This document shows, piece after piece, positions 9,379 to 17,397 of a stretch of 64,000 nucleotides of DNA. The position numbers and the translations under genes are program-made. This DNA comes from Bacteroides coprosuis DSM 18011 (GTDB lineage Bacteria; Bacteroidota; Bacteroidia; Bacteroidales; Bacteroidaceae): the NCBI GenBank assembly GCA_000212915.1, contig CM001167.1:2534780-2598779 (forward strand). Direction: 5' to 3'. Every line of letters starts with the position of its first letter. Position 1 is the first letter of the stretch. A model generated the notes under the pieces. The model searched no databases, had not been told where the DNA came from, and saw only the letters and a program-made list of their open reading frames with translations.

Positions 9379-10128
9379 TTAATCATCTATTTCTTCAGAA
9401 ACCTCACTTGCCACTTCTTCAGTAGCTTGTTTAGGAGTTTTTTCAATAGTCTTTATAGCAGCATCTTCTGCAGTTTCGTTATCAAGTTCTTCTCCTTGTA
9501 CTTTTGGTGTATAATTAGGATTATATCTGCCATAAGGAATTTTTTTAAGAATTTCTGAATTAGCTTCTCTTGCTACAGTAACAATAGGAGTAGAAGCAGC
9601 TGATACAGACGAAGCAATTAATCCTCCAAGCCACACCCATGGGTTATCATCATCCTTATATTCATCAGGAGAAAGATCTACTGAAACACTTGCAGTATGA
9701 GATAGGAGTACATCACCTGTTTTAGCAGAAACAAAGCGATATTCTATATCTGTACTTATAGTATATAGAACTTTTCCCCACGTATGAATTATGGTAAATA
9801 GAAGGACATCTGCTCCAAAGACATCTCTAAACTTGGAAATATCTCCATCTAGAAATATTTCGCTATTATAAGCACCTTCTTCTTGCAATAACTCCATCGA
9901 CATAATAGGAGAAAAAACATAGTATCCCCTATTAATTAACGGGAGAGCCAATGAAGAGTATAGATATTCTTTAGCAGGAACATTATTAGTTTCATTTATA
10001 GGAGGCATTATAAGAATAGATAATGGGTCTTCTTCACGCCATTTACCTAATGAATCTTCTTGGGCATAAGAAAACGAATAACTACTTGCAGAGAGAAGTA
10101 AGCAAAAAAATAATACGAGTTTTCTCAT
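9379..10128 (-). CDS. DUF799 (GNA1162-like) lipoprotein-cluster protein
   Basis: 249 aa with a signal peptide (about residues 1-22, ending SYAQ). The DUF799 features are SILIMPPINETNNVPAKEYL near the N-terminus, LLFTIIHTWGKVL, and a glycine-containing segment VWLGGLIASSVSAA. It lacks an obvious lipobox Cys, unlike the neisserial GNA1162 lipoproteins. The C-terminal ~40 residues are acidic and low-complexity. It is last in a four-gene operon with CsgG-like and DUF4810-like proteins and overlaps its upstream neighbour by 4 bp. The operon mirrors the CsgG/DUF4810/DUF799 sets of other bacteria, thought to form an outer-membrane-associated assembly. Confidence 0.8.
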   Translation of the reverse strand: MRKLVLFFCLLLSASSYSFSYAQEDSLGKWREEDPLSILIMPPINETNNVPAKEYLYSSLALPLINRGYYVFSPIMSMELLQEEGAYNSEIFLDGDISKFRDVFGADVLLFTIIHTWGKVLYTISTDIEYRFVSAKTGDVLLSHTASVSVDLSPDEYKDDDNPWVWLGGLIASSVSAASTPIVTVAREANSEILKKIPYGRYNPNYTPKVQGEELDNETAEDAAIKTIEKTPKQATEEVASEVSEEIDD

Positions 10129-10478
10129 TCCTCATCCTCCAATTGTTTTATAATTCTACCTATAAACACTTCCGATTCAGGATACCTTTCCACTTCCAGT
10201 TTTAGATATTCTTTCCCCATCTGGGTATAACCTTCTTTTATAGCAATAAATCCTCTTTCTGCATAAATTCCAGGAGGAGGAACACCCCTAACACTTCGCT
10301 GTTGTTGAAGTATATGTTCGTATTCTCCTTTTAGCTTCTCTAAAGATTTTGGACTTTGATCTCTAAAATACTTGTAGGATGCACTTTCATAGCCATACCA
10401 ACTATATAAAGGTTTAGATGTAGAACAAGCAGACAGAACAAGAACTACTAGAACAAAAAATAAAGCTTTCTTCATCAT
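10125..10478 (-). CDS. DUF4810 lipoprotein
   Basis: 117 aa with a lipoprotein signal ending LSAC (Cys18). It contains the DUF4810 pattern LYSWYGYESASYKYF and GVPPPGIYAERGF followed by an amphipathic C-terminal helix. It is usually found between CsgG-like and DUF799 genes, as here, and overlaps both neighbours by 4 bp, so translation is probably coupled. Likely a periplasmic-side outer-membrane partner of the CsgG-like protein. No catalytic motif is visible. Confidence 0.8.
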   Translation of the reverse strand: MMKKALFFVLVVLVLSACSTSKPLYSWYGYESASYKYFRDQSPKSLEKLKGEYEHILQQQRSVRGVPPPGIYAERGFIAIKEGYTQMGKEYLKLEVERYPESEVFIGRIIKQLEDEE

Positions 10479-10816
10479 AAAGTTATTACTTTAGTAGTCT
10501 GATGAGAAACAAATACGTCTTGTTGGTGTATCAATTGCCCTTGATAATAGACTTTAATGTTACGTCTACCTGGTGTTATGGTATATGTGCGAGGACGTGT
10601 ACTAGATTTTTTTAGTTTATCTACTTTTGCCTCAAAACTTATAGTATCATCAATAACAACTTCTACTGATTTTTTTGCCATTTGTCCTGAACTAATGACT
10701 TGAACATATGCCACATCATCAGATGGAATAGTTCGATAGTAAGTTCCTGTTTTACAACTAGTAAAACCAATAATAACTAGTGCCAATGCCGACAGATAAG
10801 CCATAAATTTTTTCAT
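10475..10816 (-). CDS. Small lipoprotein of the CsgG-type operon, function unknown
   Basis: 113 aa with a lipoprotein signal ending GFTSC (Cys21). The mature part looks like one small beta domain of a PEGA-like kind (YTITPGRRNIKVYYQGQLI). It sits between the csgG-like and DUF4810 genes with 4-bp overlaps on both sides, which suggests a structural partner in the same outer-membrane assembly. I cannot assign a named family with confidence. Confidence 0.65.
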   Translation of the reverse strand: MKKFMAYLSALALVIIGFTSCKTGTYYRTIPSDDVAYVQVISSGQMAKKSVEVVIDDTISFEAKVDKLKKSSTRPRTYTITPGRRNIKVYYQGQLIHQQDVFVSHQTTKVITL

Positions 10817-11754
10817 GCTACATCCTCCTCTATTATATATTCACCTAAATTGTTAACATCAAGTTCTTCTCCTGAATAAGACACCATTGAAATTTCTGAC
10901 TCTGGAGTATCACCTATAGTTGTTTCAATAACGACTTTACCTATAATTTTACCTGGAAGCTCAACGAGCAAACCTGTTTGTGGATTTTTTACTTGTTTAC
11001 CTCTCTTCTTTACCAAAAGAGAGATACCAGGTTCGAGCCCTTGAGAAGCTCCACCAGCAATAAATATCTCGTTTTCATCTACACTCAAAAAGTAAGATTT
11101 CCATGGATCATTAGTACATTTAATAATGATATTTTCTACCATCTTATCAATAGCAGCAGATATTGCTTTATCGCTCAATGTCGCATCATACCCTGCTCTA
11201 CCACCTAAACCTATAACCGTTTTAGTAGTTACTTCAGATGTTCCAGAACTTTCATCTGAGAATATGATCATACCTGAATACACATCGACAATACGAATAC
11301 TCACTGTAGCCTCAACTGTTTGAGTTTTTGCTTTACTAAACATTTTGGACTTGCCTGTTGTCTTCCTTCCAAACTCTGTGATAGAACCGATAATCAGATA
11401 ATCTGCACCAACCCTTTGAACTAAGTCTCTTCCCGACAAATTTACTTCTTGGTCTAAAGCAGACAAATCACTTCTTTCCAACAATAAAAACTTATCAGAA
11501 GAAGCTAGTTTAGATACGATTAAATCTTGGGCTTGTTTTGCCATAGGATCATGGTCTTTATTATAAAAGATTCCTTTTCCATATTGAGTTTCATTGGAGA
11601 ACCTCCCTATAGCTACTTTTTTCTTCAGATTCATTTCACTTGAGTCTTGAACAATACGTTCATCTTTCTCTACAATATTGACTCTATTATTCTGAGCTTT
11701 AAGGGAAAAGCTACTGAGTATAATTAAAATAGCAAAAAGTAGTTTGTTTTTCAT
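10813..11754 (-). CDS. CsgG/HfaB-family protein
   Basis: 313 aa with a cleavable signal (about residues 1-20, ending SLKAQ). The CsgG domain covers roughly residues 45-210: KKVAIGRFSNETQYG, LASSDKFLLLERSDL, GADYLIIGSITEFG and VSIRIVDVYSG are its recognisable strands. CsgG forms an outer-membrane secretion channel in curli systems. Here no curli subunits are nearby and the partners are DUF4810 and DUF799, so curli export is unlikely. First gene of the operon; the C-terminal ~90 residues add a beta domain not found in classical CsgG. Confidence 0.8.
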   Translation of the reverse strand: MKNKLLFAILIILSSFSLKAQNNRVNIVEKDERIVQDSSEMNLKKKVAIGRFSNETQYGKGIFYNKDHDPMAKQAQDLIVSKLASSDKFLLLERSDLSALDQEVNLSGRDLVQRVGADYLIIGSITEFGRKTTGKSKMFSKAKTQTVEATVSIRIVDVYSGMIIFSDESSGTSEVTTKTVIGLGGRAGYDATLSDKAISAAIDKMVENIIIKCTNDPWKSYFLSVDENEIFIAGGASQGLEPGISLLVKKRGKQVKNPQTGLLVELPGKIIGKVVIETTIGDTPESEISMVSYSGEELDVNNLGEYIIEEDVA

Positions 11755-11798
11755 AGTAAGCTACACATTTATTGAAACAATTGAATTTATCTATACGC

Positions 11799-11826
11799 AA
11801 GATATTAATTAATTAATTAATATCTT
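11799..11826. repeat. Perfect 28-bp AT-rich palindrome
   Basis: AAGATATTAATTAA and its exact complement join without a spacer, with a TTAA-type repeat at the centre. It lies 45 bp upstream of the csgG-like operon start and could be an operator or cruciform. The rest of 11755-12175 has no gene I can support. Confidence 0.6.
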
Positions 11827-12175
11827 CGCTATTTTTTTCAATAAAAATAGTTTAATACCACTTGTACATCAATGAAATACCTAAGTAACCGCCTTTTACC
11901 TTCTGATAATACTCCTCAGAAAAAACATCACAAAAATTTCTAAATCTGTTAGAACATAACCCTATTCGCTTACACCCTCAATACTTAGTACCTAATTTTA
12001 ACCCAAAGAGGTAGAAAGATAAATTTTTATCAGCAATTTGATACAAGTTATTGAAAATATTACCACCTTTGCGGCATTATAATTATTTGCTTATTGATAA
12101 CGATTTACTGTGTTTGTTTTAATATCATAAATAAAAGTAAATCAAAGGTTTACACAAGCCTTATTAAATAGTAAA

Positions 12176-13105
12176 ATGTCAAAAACTAAAGGGACTATTT
12201 ATGGCATCATAGCTGCTATAAGCTATGGAACCAATCCACTAGGAGCGTTATCGCTTTATCAGGAAGGTATTCACGTAAATTCCGTATTATTTTACAGATA
12301 TGCACTAGCTGCATTAGTTATCTTAATGATCCTTTTCGCCAAGAAAGAATCTCTGAAGATTAATAAATTAGAGCTCAAAATAGTATCTCTACTTGGATTA
12401 CTATTTGCCTCATCCTCACTCACCCTATTTACTAGTTTTCACTATATGGATGCCGGTATAGCATCTACTTTGTTATTTGTTTACCCTATTATGGTAGCTG
12501 TACTAATGGCTGTGTTCTTTAAAGAAAAGATATCTGCCACTACAATTTTATCCATAGCACTAGCTTTAACTGGTATTTCCCTTTTATCAAATGGAGGTGA
12601 TGGAGAAACTCTAAATTTAACAGGAGTCATATTGGTGTTAATATCTTCATTGACTTATGCTATTTACATTGTGATAATCAATCAATCAGCCATAAAAATG
12701 TCTGTTTTCAAACTCACTTTTTACGTTCTGGTTTTCTGTGTGCTAACTACCGTAACCTATTCCCTATTTGGCGGAGGAGAACCCATCCAATGGCTGACCA
12801 CATCTTCATCTTGGGGATATGTATGGATGCTAGCAATAGTACCCACAGTAATCTCTCTAATAACAATGACCTTAGCAGTTAACAGCATAGGCTCTACTCC
12901 CACCGCTATTATGGGAGCTTTAGAACCACTTACTGCCGTTATAATTGGGGTTAGCATATTTGGTGAACAGCTCACTATAAACCTCGTACTAGGAATTTTT
13001 ATTATACTCGTATCGGTTATTCTTATTATAGCTGGAAAATCTATTAGCTTTAAATTTATTCAAGAAATTGTTCATAAAGGAAGTACTAATTTAACAGAAA
13101 AATAA
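12176..13105 (+). CDS. EamA/DMT-family transporter
   Basis: 309 aa with ten predicted transmembrane helices arranged as two EamA repeats, typical of the drug/metabolite transporter superfamily. The first half has the early AAISYGTNPLGALSLY and the later FHYMDAGIASTLLFVYP motif. The second half has GSTPTAIMGALEPLTAVIIG. Family members export small metabolites or amino acids across the inner membrane. The substrate cannot be inferred. Monocistronic. Confidence 0.85.
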   Translation: MSKTKGTIYGIIAAISYGTNPLGALSLYQEGIHVNSVLFYRYALAALVILMILFAKKESLKINKLELKIVSLLGLLFASSSLTLFTSFHYMDAGIASTLLFVYPIMVAVLMAVFFKEKISATTILSIALALTGISLLSNGGDGETLNLTGVILVLISSLTYAIYIVIINQSAIKMSVFKLTFYVLVFCVLTTVTYSLFGGGEPIQWLTTSSSWGYVWMLAIVPTVISLITMTLAVNSIGSTPTAIMGALEPLTAVIIGVSIFGEQLTINLVLGIFIILVSVILIIAGKSISFKFIQEIVHKGSTNLTEK

Positions 13106-13244
13106 AGATCCTGCCGGTATACTTCTTCATTTAGGAAGAGTAATCGAAAAGAAGAATAGAAAAATAATCCTCTTATTTTGAAGCAGATAAGATCATTCGA
13201 TCTATAAGTCTCAAAAATACATCAAAAATAGTTCTCTAGAAATG

Positions 13245-13274
13245 TTGCAAATATCAAATTAATCATTACTTTTG
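13245..13274 (+). promoter_or_regulatory. Promoter of tRNA-Asp
   Basis: TTG (13245-13247), exactly 19 bp, then TACTTTTG (13267-13274), a full match to the Bacteroidota -33/-7 consensus, 22 bp before the tRNA 5' end. Confidence 0.8.
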
Positions 13275-13296
13275 CAACGCATTCGAAAGAAAACAA

Positions 13297-13370
13297 GGTG
13301 TGTTAGTTCAGCTGGTTAGAATGCCTGCCTGTCACGCAGGAGGTCACGGGTTCGAGTCCCGTACATACCG
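13297..13370 (+). tRNA. tRNA-Asp (GTC anticodon)
   Basis: A 74-nt cloverleaf. The acceptor arms GGTGTGT/ACATACC pair with one G-U. The anticodon stem CCTGC/GCAGG holds the loop CTGTCAC (anticodon GTC), and the T arm has GGGTTCGAGTCCC. CCA is not encoded. It marks the last clear chromosomal gene before the accessory DNA. Confidence 0.95.
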
Positions 13371-13371
13371 C

Positions 13372-13409
13372 AAAAAAGCTCTGATAATTTAGATTATCGG
13401 AGCTTTTTT
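13372..13409 (+). terminator. Terminator of tRNA-Asp
   Basis: 17-bp stem with one G-U pair and a TTAG loop, starting with six A and ending with six T, 2 nt after the tRNA. Confidence 0.9.
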
Positions 13410-13480
13410 GTTTTGTGTATTGCGCAATTCGAAGAACAGGGATGGATCGGATCACCTGCAAAACTTGGGGGGATAACTTA

Positions 13481-14377
13481 TTAAGCAAATAGTTTAGTCA
13501 CTCTAAATAGGAAGAAACTAATATCTGTAACCCCTCTTAGTTGAGTCCTAAAGGCTTTTAGTTTAGCGTTAAAACTCTCTGCAAAAGCATTTGTTGATCG
13601 ATTATTGAAGAAGTTTAATATTTCATTATAATGTGAATAGATGGCTCCTGCAATACTTTTAAAGGATTGAAAAGCAGTTTGCTCTACTCTATTATACCAT
13701 TTGGCAAGAGAAAGTCTTGCTGCATCTTTAATTGTTTTACGATTAAAAATAGAGCGAAGCCCTTGTGATAGGCTATAGGCTTCTTTTAATGAAGGGTATT
13801 GTGCAAAAAGAATCTTAGCTCTTTCTTTTTGCTTATCAGACCATTTGTCTGCAGATTTAAAAAGAAGATATCGTCCTCTTGCTAGTAATTGTTTCTTTGT
13901 GTCTCCATTACTAAAAGTTAGAGGTTTATAGGTCTTACCTTCCCATTTGGCTTGTTTAATCGCTTGATTTTCTTCTTCTATGGCTTCCCATCTGTGTTTT
14001 ACTCGTACCTCTTGCACTGCTTCATTGGCTAGTTTTTGCAGATGGAATCGGTCAATTACTCGACAGGCTTTAGGAAAACACACTCGAGCTATTTTATTCA
14101 TACTATTAGCCATATCTAATGTGATCTCCTTGACTTGCTGTCTTAAACTCTCAGGCATCTTCATTAATACCTGGATAATTTTATCTGATTGAACACCAGC
14201 AATAATAGCGACTATGGTGCCCTGTTTCCCTTTATTATTGGGATTACTTAATATAGTATATAAGTCTCCATTGGTCATAGAGGTTTCATCGATACAGAGC
14301 CGTGGAGAAATGTTCTCTGGAAACAAAAGCCACTCTATAGCATGATCTTTCATTTGCCAATTCTTATATGAACTCAA
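13481..14377 (-). CDS. ISAon1-family transposase, main (C-terminal) part
   Basis: 298 aa from a TTG start at 14377; the frame is open further upstream (HINGDSLERHYKEH precedes it), so the true product probably begins earlier or is made by frameshifting from the upstream ORF. Likely DDE-type catalytic positions are in ISPRLCIDETSM, EITLDMANSM and CRVIDRFHLQKLANE, plus the Glu of NAFAESFNAKLKAFR near the C-terminus. It acts on the element ends in cis. The neighbouring gene supplies the N-terminal DNA-binding region. Confidence 0.85.
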   Translation of the reverse strand: MSSYKNWQMKDHAIEWLLFPENISPRLCIDETSMTNGDLYTILSNPNNKGKQGTIVAIIAGVQSDKIIQVLMKMPESLRQQVKEITLDMANSMNKIARVCFPKACRVIDRFHLQKLANEAVQEVRVKHRWEAIEEENQAIKQAKWEGKTYKPLTFSNGDTKKQLLARGRYLLFKSADKWSDKQKERAKILFAQYPSLKEAYSLSQGLRSIFNRKTIKDAARLSLAKWYNRVEQTAFQSFKSIAGAIYSHYNEILNFFNNRSTNAFAESFNAKLKAFRTQLRGVTDISFFLFRVTKLFA

Positions 14378-14429
14378 GTGCTCTTTATAATGTCGCTCTA
14401 AAGAATCTCCATTAATATGGCAAATAGGC

Positions 14430-14852
14430 TCAAGAGAGCGGGCCGATACGGGGTATGTCTCTAGGTAATTCTTTTAAAAAAGCCGCAAACTCCTTCGAGT
14501 AATGCGTTCCTTTTGCTAGTAAGTCATATTTGTTAGTCAAGTATTCTTTTGTTGTAGAATCATACCACTTACGACGACGTACTTTGAGAGTAACCTTCTT
14601 GAAACGAACTGGAAAGTCTTGGATAGTTATGGGGTCTAGAAAGCCTTTAGATTCTACTTTATGACCTTTACGATCAGCTGGTAAAGAGTCAAACTCATCC
14701 ATAAAAATGGTAATAACATCTTTTACTTTAGTCACTTTGGTAATCTTGAAATAAGTAAGGAACTCTTCTGGTAAAATTAAGCGAACTACTTCGAGTAACA
14801 TTTGAGAATCTTGCATAGCTTTTGTTTTTTCTACAAAGATAATCTTTTTCAT
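14430..14852 (-). CDS. ISAon1-family transposase, N-terminal region protein
   Basis: 140 aa, basic at the centre (KKVTLKVRRRKWYD), ending PRDIPRIGPLS. It matches the separate N-terminal reading frame of ISAon1-family elements. The following transposase frame is open across the junction near 14440, so a frameshift or reinitiation probably joins the two products. The start lies 28 bp inside the right inverted repeat end. Confidence 0.8.
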   Translation of the reverse strand: MKKIIFVEKTKAMQDSQMLLEVVRLILPEEFLTYFKITKVTKVKDVITIFMDEFDSLPADRKGHKVESKGFLDPITIQDFPVRFKKVTLKVRRRKWYDSTTKEYLTNKYDLLAKGTHYSKEFAAFLKELPRDIPRIGPLS

Positions 14853-14883
14853 GTTTCCCCCCTGCTTTTGCAGGTGATCCGAT

Positions 14884-14967
14884 GGATCACCTGCAAAACA
14901 TGAGGGGATAACTTATTAAGCAAATAATTTAGTCATTATAAATAGAAAGAAACTAATATCTGTGATG
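14884..14967. repeat. Left-end remnant of a second ISAon1-family element
   Basis: These ~84 bp repeat the left end of the complete element (13449-13532) with a handful of substitutions, including the GGATCACCTGCAAAAC tip and the AACTTATTAAGCAAATA segment. It is cut off where the IS3-family element begins. It sits 3 bp (GAT) from the right tip of the complete copy. Confidence 0.85.
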
Positions 14968-15038
14968 TATGTTTCCATAAAAGTCGGACCGATAATAATT
15001 AGACAAAATTTATTAAATTAGTCTAGGAGAAATAAAAG

Positions 15039-15304
15039 ATGAGAAAGTCAAGACATAGTGAAACTGAAGTCGTAAAAGCAGTCAATCAACTCAATAGTGG
15101 TCTATCAGCTGATGTAATTTATTGAAAAGATGGTATATCTCATGGAACTCTTTATAATTGGCGATCAAAATACAGTGGCATGGATTCAAGTCATATTAAG
15201 CGTTTGAAGGAGCTTGAAAAGGAGAATCTTCGTTTAAAGCATATGTATGCTGATTTAGCTTTGAACAATAAGATTCTGAAGGATATTATCGAAAAAAGCT
15301 ATAG
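15039..15304 (+). pseudogene. IS3-family orfA (HTH), nonsense and frameshifted
   Basis: The frame opens MRKSRHSETEVVKAVNQL and continues after an in-frame TGA at 15123-15125 with GISHGTLYNWRSKYSGM, IKRLKELEKENLRLK and MYADLALNNKILKDII, the usual IS3 orfA helix-turn-helix plus leucine zipper. At 15291-15297 the sequence has GAAAAAAG; with one more A the frame would read EKKL and stop, giving the normal slippery site for -1 frameshifting into orfB. The Arg/Gln-like codon at TGA and the A run are thus both mutated. Confidence 0.8.
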
Positions 15305-15381
15305 AGCCCGAGATAAAGAAAGAGGTTGTAACAGAAATAGTAACGGATTACGATATCAGCATCACTCGGGCATGCAGGTTA

Positions 15382-16140
15382 ATGGCGATTCATCGTTCGT
15401 ATTTCTACTATGCTAAAAAGAAGAATGATAATGCGGTAATTGATTCCATTATAGAAGCCTCGGAGTTCGGCTATGGATTGTGGAAAATCTATTCAAGATT
15501 ACGTCGAGAAGGCAAAAAATGGAATCATAAACGATTATATAGAGTTTATAAGCTGATGAGGTTTAATAAACGATCAAAGCTAAAGAAACGATTACCAGCA
15601 AGAGTTAAGCAACCTCTTGTTACTCCAGAGTCTCCCAATCAAACCTGGTCAATGGACTTTGTCAGTGACAGCTTGGAGCGTGGTCGTAAGTTTCGTGTAT
15701 TGAATATATTAGATGATTTTGATCGCTCTGCTATAGCTCAAGAGATATCAATCTCAATGCCTGCTCAGCGGGTTATAAGAATATTAGAAAAAGTGATATG
15801 GCTTAAGGGAAAACCAGAATCAATAAGGTGTGATAATGGTCCCGAATATGTTTCAACTAAATTCCAAGATTGGTGTAAAGCTAATAGTATAGCGATTAAA
15901 TATACCCAACCGGGATGTCCTACACAAAACAGTTATGTAGAGCACTTCAACGGGAGTTATCGAAGAGGAGTGTTAGATGCATATATATTTAGAACACTAG
16001 CTGATGCTAGAGAAATAACGCAAAAATGGATGGAGGACTATAATGAGTCTCGTCCACACTATTCATTGGGTAACCTATCACCCAATGAATATAGAAGAAA
16101 GTATGAAACTGATAATTATATTATTAATTTAGCTGTCTAA
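15382..16140 (+). CDS. IS3-family transposase orfB (DDE integrase core)
   Basis: 252 aa from the ATG at 15382; the frame is open from about 15295 (KAIEPEIKKEVV), which is the normal fusion region. The order is HTH_21-like region (YGLWKIYSRLRREGKKWNHKR), then the rve core with Asp in TWSMDFVSDSL, Asp in RCDNGPEYVS, and Glu in NSYVEHFNGSYRR, ending with SLGNLSPNEYRRKY. All three catalytic acids are present. Expression as an OrfAB fusion is blocked by the lesions in orfA. Confidence 0.85.
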   Translation: MAIHRSYFYYAKKKNDNAVIDSIIEASEFGYGLWKIYSRLRREGKKWNHKRLYRVYKLMRFNKRSKLKKRLPARVKQPLVTPESPNQTWSMDFVSDSLERGRKFRVLNILDDFDRSAIAQEISISMPAQRVIRILEKVIWLKGKPESIRCDNGPEYVSTKFQDWCKANSIAIKYTQPGCPTQNSYVEHFNGSYRRGVLDAYIFRTLADAREITQKWMEDYNESRPHYSLGNLSPNEYRRKYETDNYIINLAV

Positions 16141-16224
16141 TTTATTACCGTCCTAAAAAGGGGTAGCTGACACAATAGTTTTAGTACATTTAAATCGCCT
16201 TTTTCTACTATAAAATTAATTCTG

Positions 16225-16416
16225 ATGAAAAATAATGAAGATTGTAATGACTTAATGCAAAGCATAGGTAATATCTTGAAATATTTCAGTAAAGTACAAG
16301 AAGAGGAGCTTCTTCGCATAGTACCTATCGCCGAAAATTTAATTGAAACAAAATCTAAAGATATACAGAAAATTGAGCAGACCTTGGATAGCATTTTCGA
16401 ACTTGTACTATTTTAA
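16225..16416 (+). CDS. Small hypothetical protein
   Basis: 63 aa, acidic and predicted helical (KVQEEELLRIVPIAENLIE). Its stop codon directly abuts the ATG of the HD-domain gene, which suggests translational coupling and a joint function. I recognise no family. It could also be the residual C-terminus of something cut by the IS3 element. Confidence 0.5.
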   Translation: MKNNEDCNDLMQSIGNILKYFSKVQEEELLRIVPIAENLIETKSKDIQKIEQTLDSIFELVLF

Positions 16417-17016
16417 ATGGGCGAGGAGCTTTATTTAAAACTATTAAATTATTTGGAAAGTATTGATTCTACATTATCACGTGATATACGTGAAGGAAAT
16501 GACGAACTACTTGCCAAATATGATGATATTATAGAAGAAGCTAAAAAGCTAGCAAAAGAAATTCATAACGGTCTATTTGACAAGGCAGGGATTGATTATT
16601 TTTCAGGTCATCTTTCTATTGTTGGGGACTCAGGTTGTACATGGAAAGATAAAGTTGTTAGTTATTTACATGATGCTGCTGAGGACACCCAATATTCTGT
16701 TGAACAAATTCTAGAAATATTACAAACTAGATGCAATAATAAAATTGTACAACCACACCTATCCGAGATTCGAGATGCTTTAAATCTATTGAATAGTGAA
16801 ACTGCTACAAGCAGAGAAGAATATATCTCAAGAATAAAAAATAGCAGAATAGCAACACGAGTAAAGCTAAATGATCTGACTCACAATATGGATATTTCAA
16901 GAATACCGGAACCAACTGCTAAGGATATGGAACGATTGAAAAGATATAAAAAAGAATACCGGACCATTTTAGAGTATTTAGGTCCTGTGAATTGGGAATG
17001 GAATAATTCAGATTAA
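16417..17016 (+). CDS. HD-domain protein resembling SpoT/MESH1-type hydrolases
   Basis: 199 aa. The HD/ED pair HDAAEDT (about residues 85-91) and the later VKLNDLTHNMDISR (about 150-163) match the pattern of (p)ppGpp hydrolase domains (HD...ED ... LADRLHNM). The first His of an HD domain would lie in YFSGHLSIV. Only the hydrolase part is present and no synthetase domain. It follows the 63-aa gene with no gap and precedes an HTH gene. A nucleotide-second-messenger hydrolase role is inferred, and the substrate is unknown. Confidence 0.65.
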   Translation: MGEELYLKLLNYLESIDSTLSRDIREGNDELLAKYDDIIEEAKKLAKEIHNGLFDKAGIDYFSGHLSIVGDSGCTWKDKVVSYLHDAAEDTQYSVEQILEILQTRCNNKIVQPHLSEIRDALNLLNSETATSREEYISRIKNSRIATRVKLNDLTHNMDISRIPEPTAKDMERLKRYKKEYRTILEYLGPVNWEWNNSD

Positions 17017-17040
17017 TATAATTTCATAAAACTACTCATC

Positions 17041-17385
17041 ATGGAAAATACAAACGACAAAGAAGAGTTAACCCTACAGAACGTGCCCAAAGCCGTAAAT
17101 TACCTCATTAATGAGATTGCAGAGATGCGAGTTGTATTGACTAGCATTGAAACCGGGTTAGGATTGGGGGCACATAAGCACAGACCAATTGGAATTGAAA
17201 GAGCTTGTGAAATCTTAGATCTACCTGAACGTACCATAAAAAAGATGATGCGTAATAATACGATTCCCTATTATAAAATAGAAAAGAAAATCTATTTTTT
17301 TGAAGATGAACTAATCAAGTGGGTCGAAAAATCCCGCGTTCCCACTTTCGATGAAAGATATGCCAATTCTAGAAGAAGATATTAA
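17041..17385 (+). CDS. Helix-turn-helix (excisionase-like, HTH_17) protein
   Basis: 114 aa. The C-terminal half holds the MerR/excisionase-type winged helix: IGIERACEILDLPERTIKKM followed by NNTIPYYKIEKKIYF and a helix DELIKWVEKS. The N-terminal half is a short helical region. Such proteins are common on Bacteroidales conjugative elements as excision or transcription factors. It is 12 bp upstream of the next gene, so they are probably co-transcribed. Confidence 0.75.
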   Translation: MENTNDKEELTLQNVPKAVNYLINEIAEMRVVLTSIETGLGLGAHKHRPIGIERACEILDLPERTIKKMMRNNTIPYYKIEKKIYFFEDELIKWVEKSRVPTFDERYANSRRRY

Positions 17386-17397
17386 AAACCTTTAGCC

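Larger units (their letters stand above)
13449..14880 (-). mobile_element. ISAon1-family insertion sequence, complete
   Basis: The inverted repeats start GGATCACCTGCAAAA on both ends (left 13449 onward; right end at 14880, read on the minus strand). The element is 1,432 bp with two minus-strand transposase frames. GATGGATC is present directly outside both ends (13441-13448 and 14881-14888), which would be an 8-bp target duplication. The right copy overlaps the tip of a second, truncated element of the same family that begins at 14884. Confidence 0.85.
14970..16172 (+). mobile_element. IS3-family element, probably inactive
   Basis: Imperfect ends: the left internal part GGACCGATAATAATTAG resembles the inverted right end GGACGGTAATAAATTAG. 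About 1.2 kb, with orfA and orfB layout. orfA has a nonsense codon and a missing A at the frameshift site, so transposition is unlikely without correction. I see no clear target duplication. Exact tips are estimated from TGT... at both ends. Confidence 0.75.

Noticed and set aside
13303-13488. 61-codon minus-strand ORF
   Set aside because: It runs antisense through the tRNA-Asp gene and its terminator; not protein-like.
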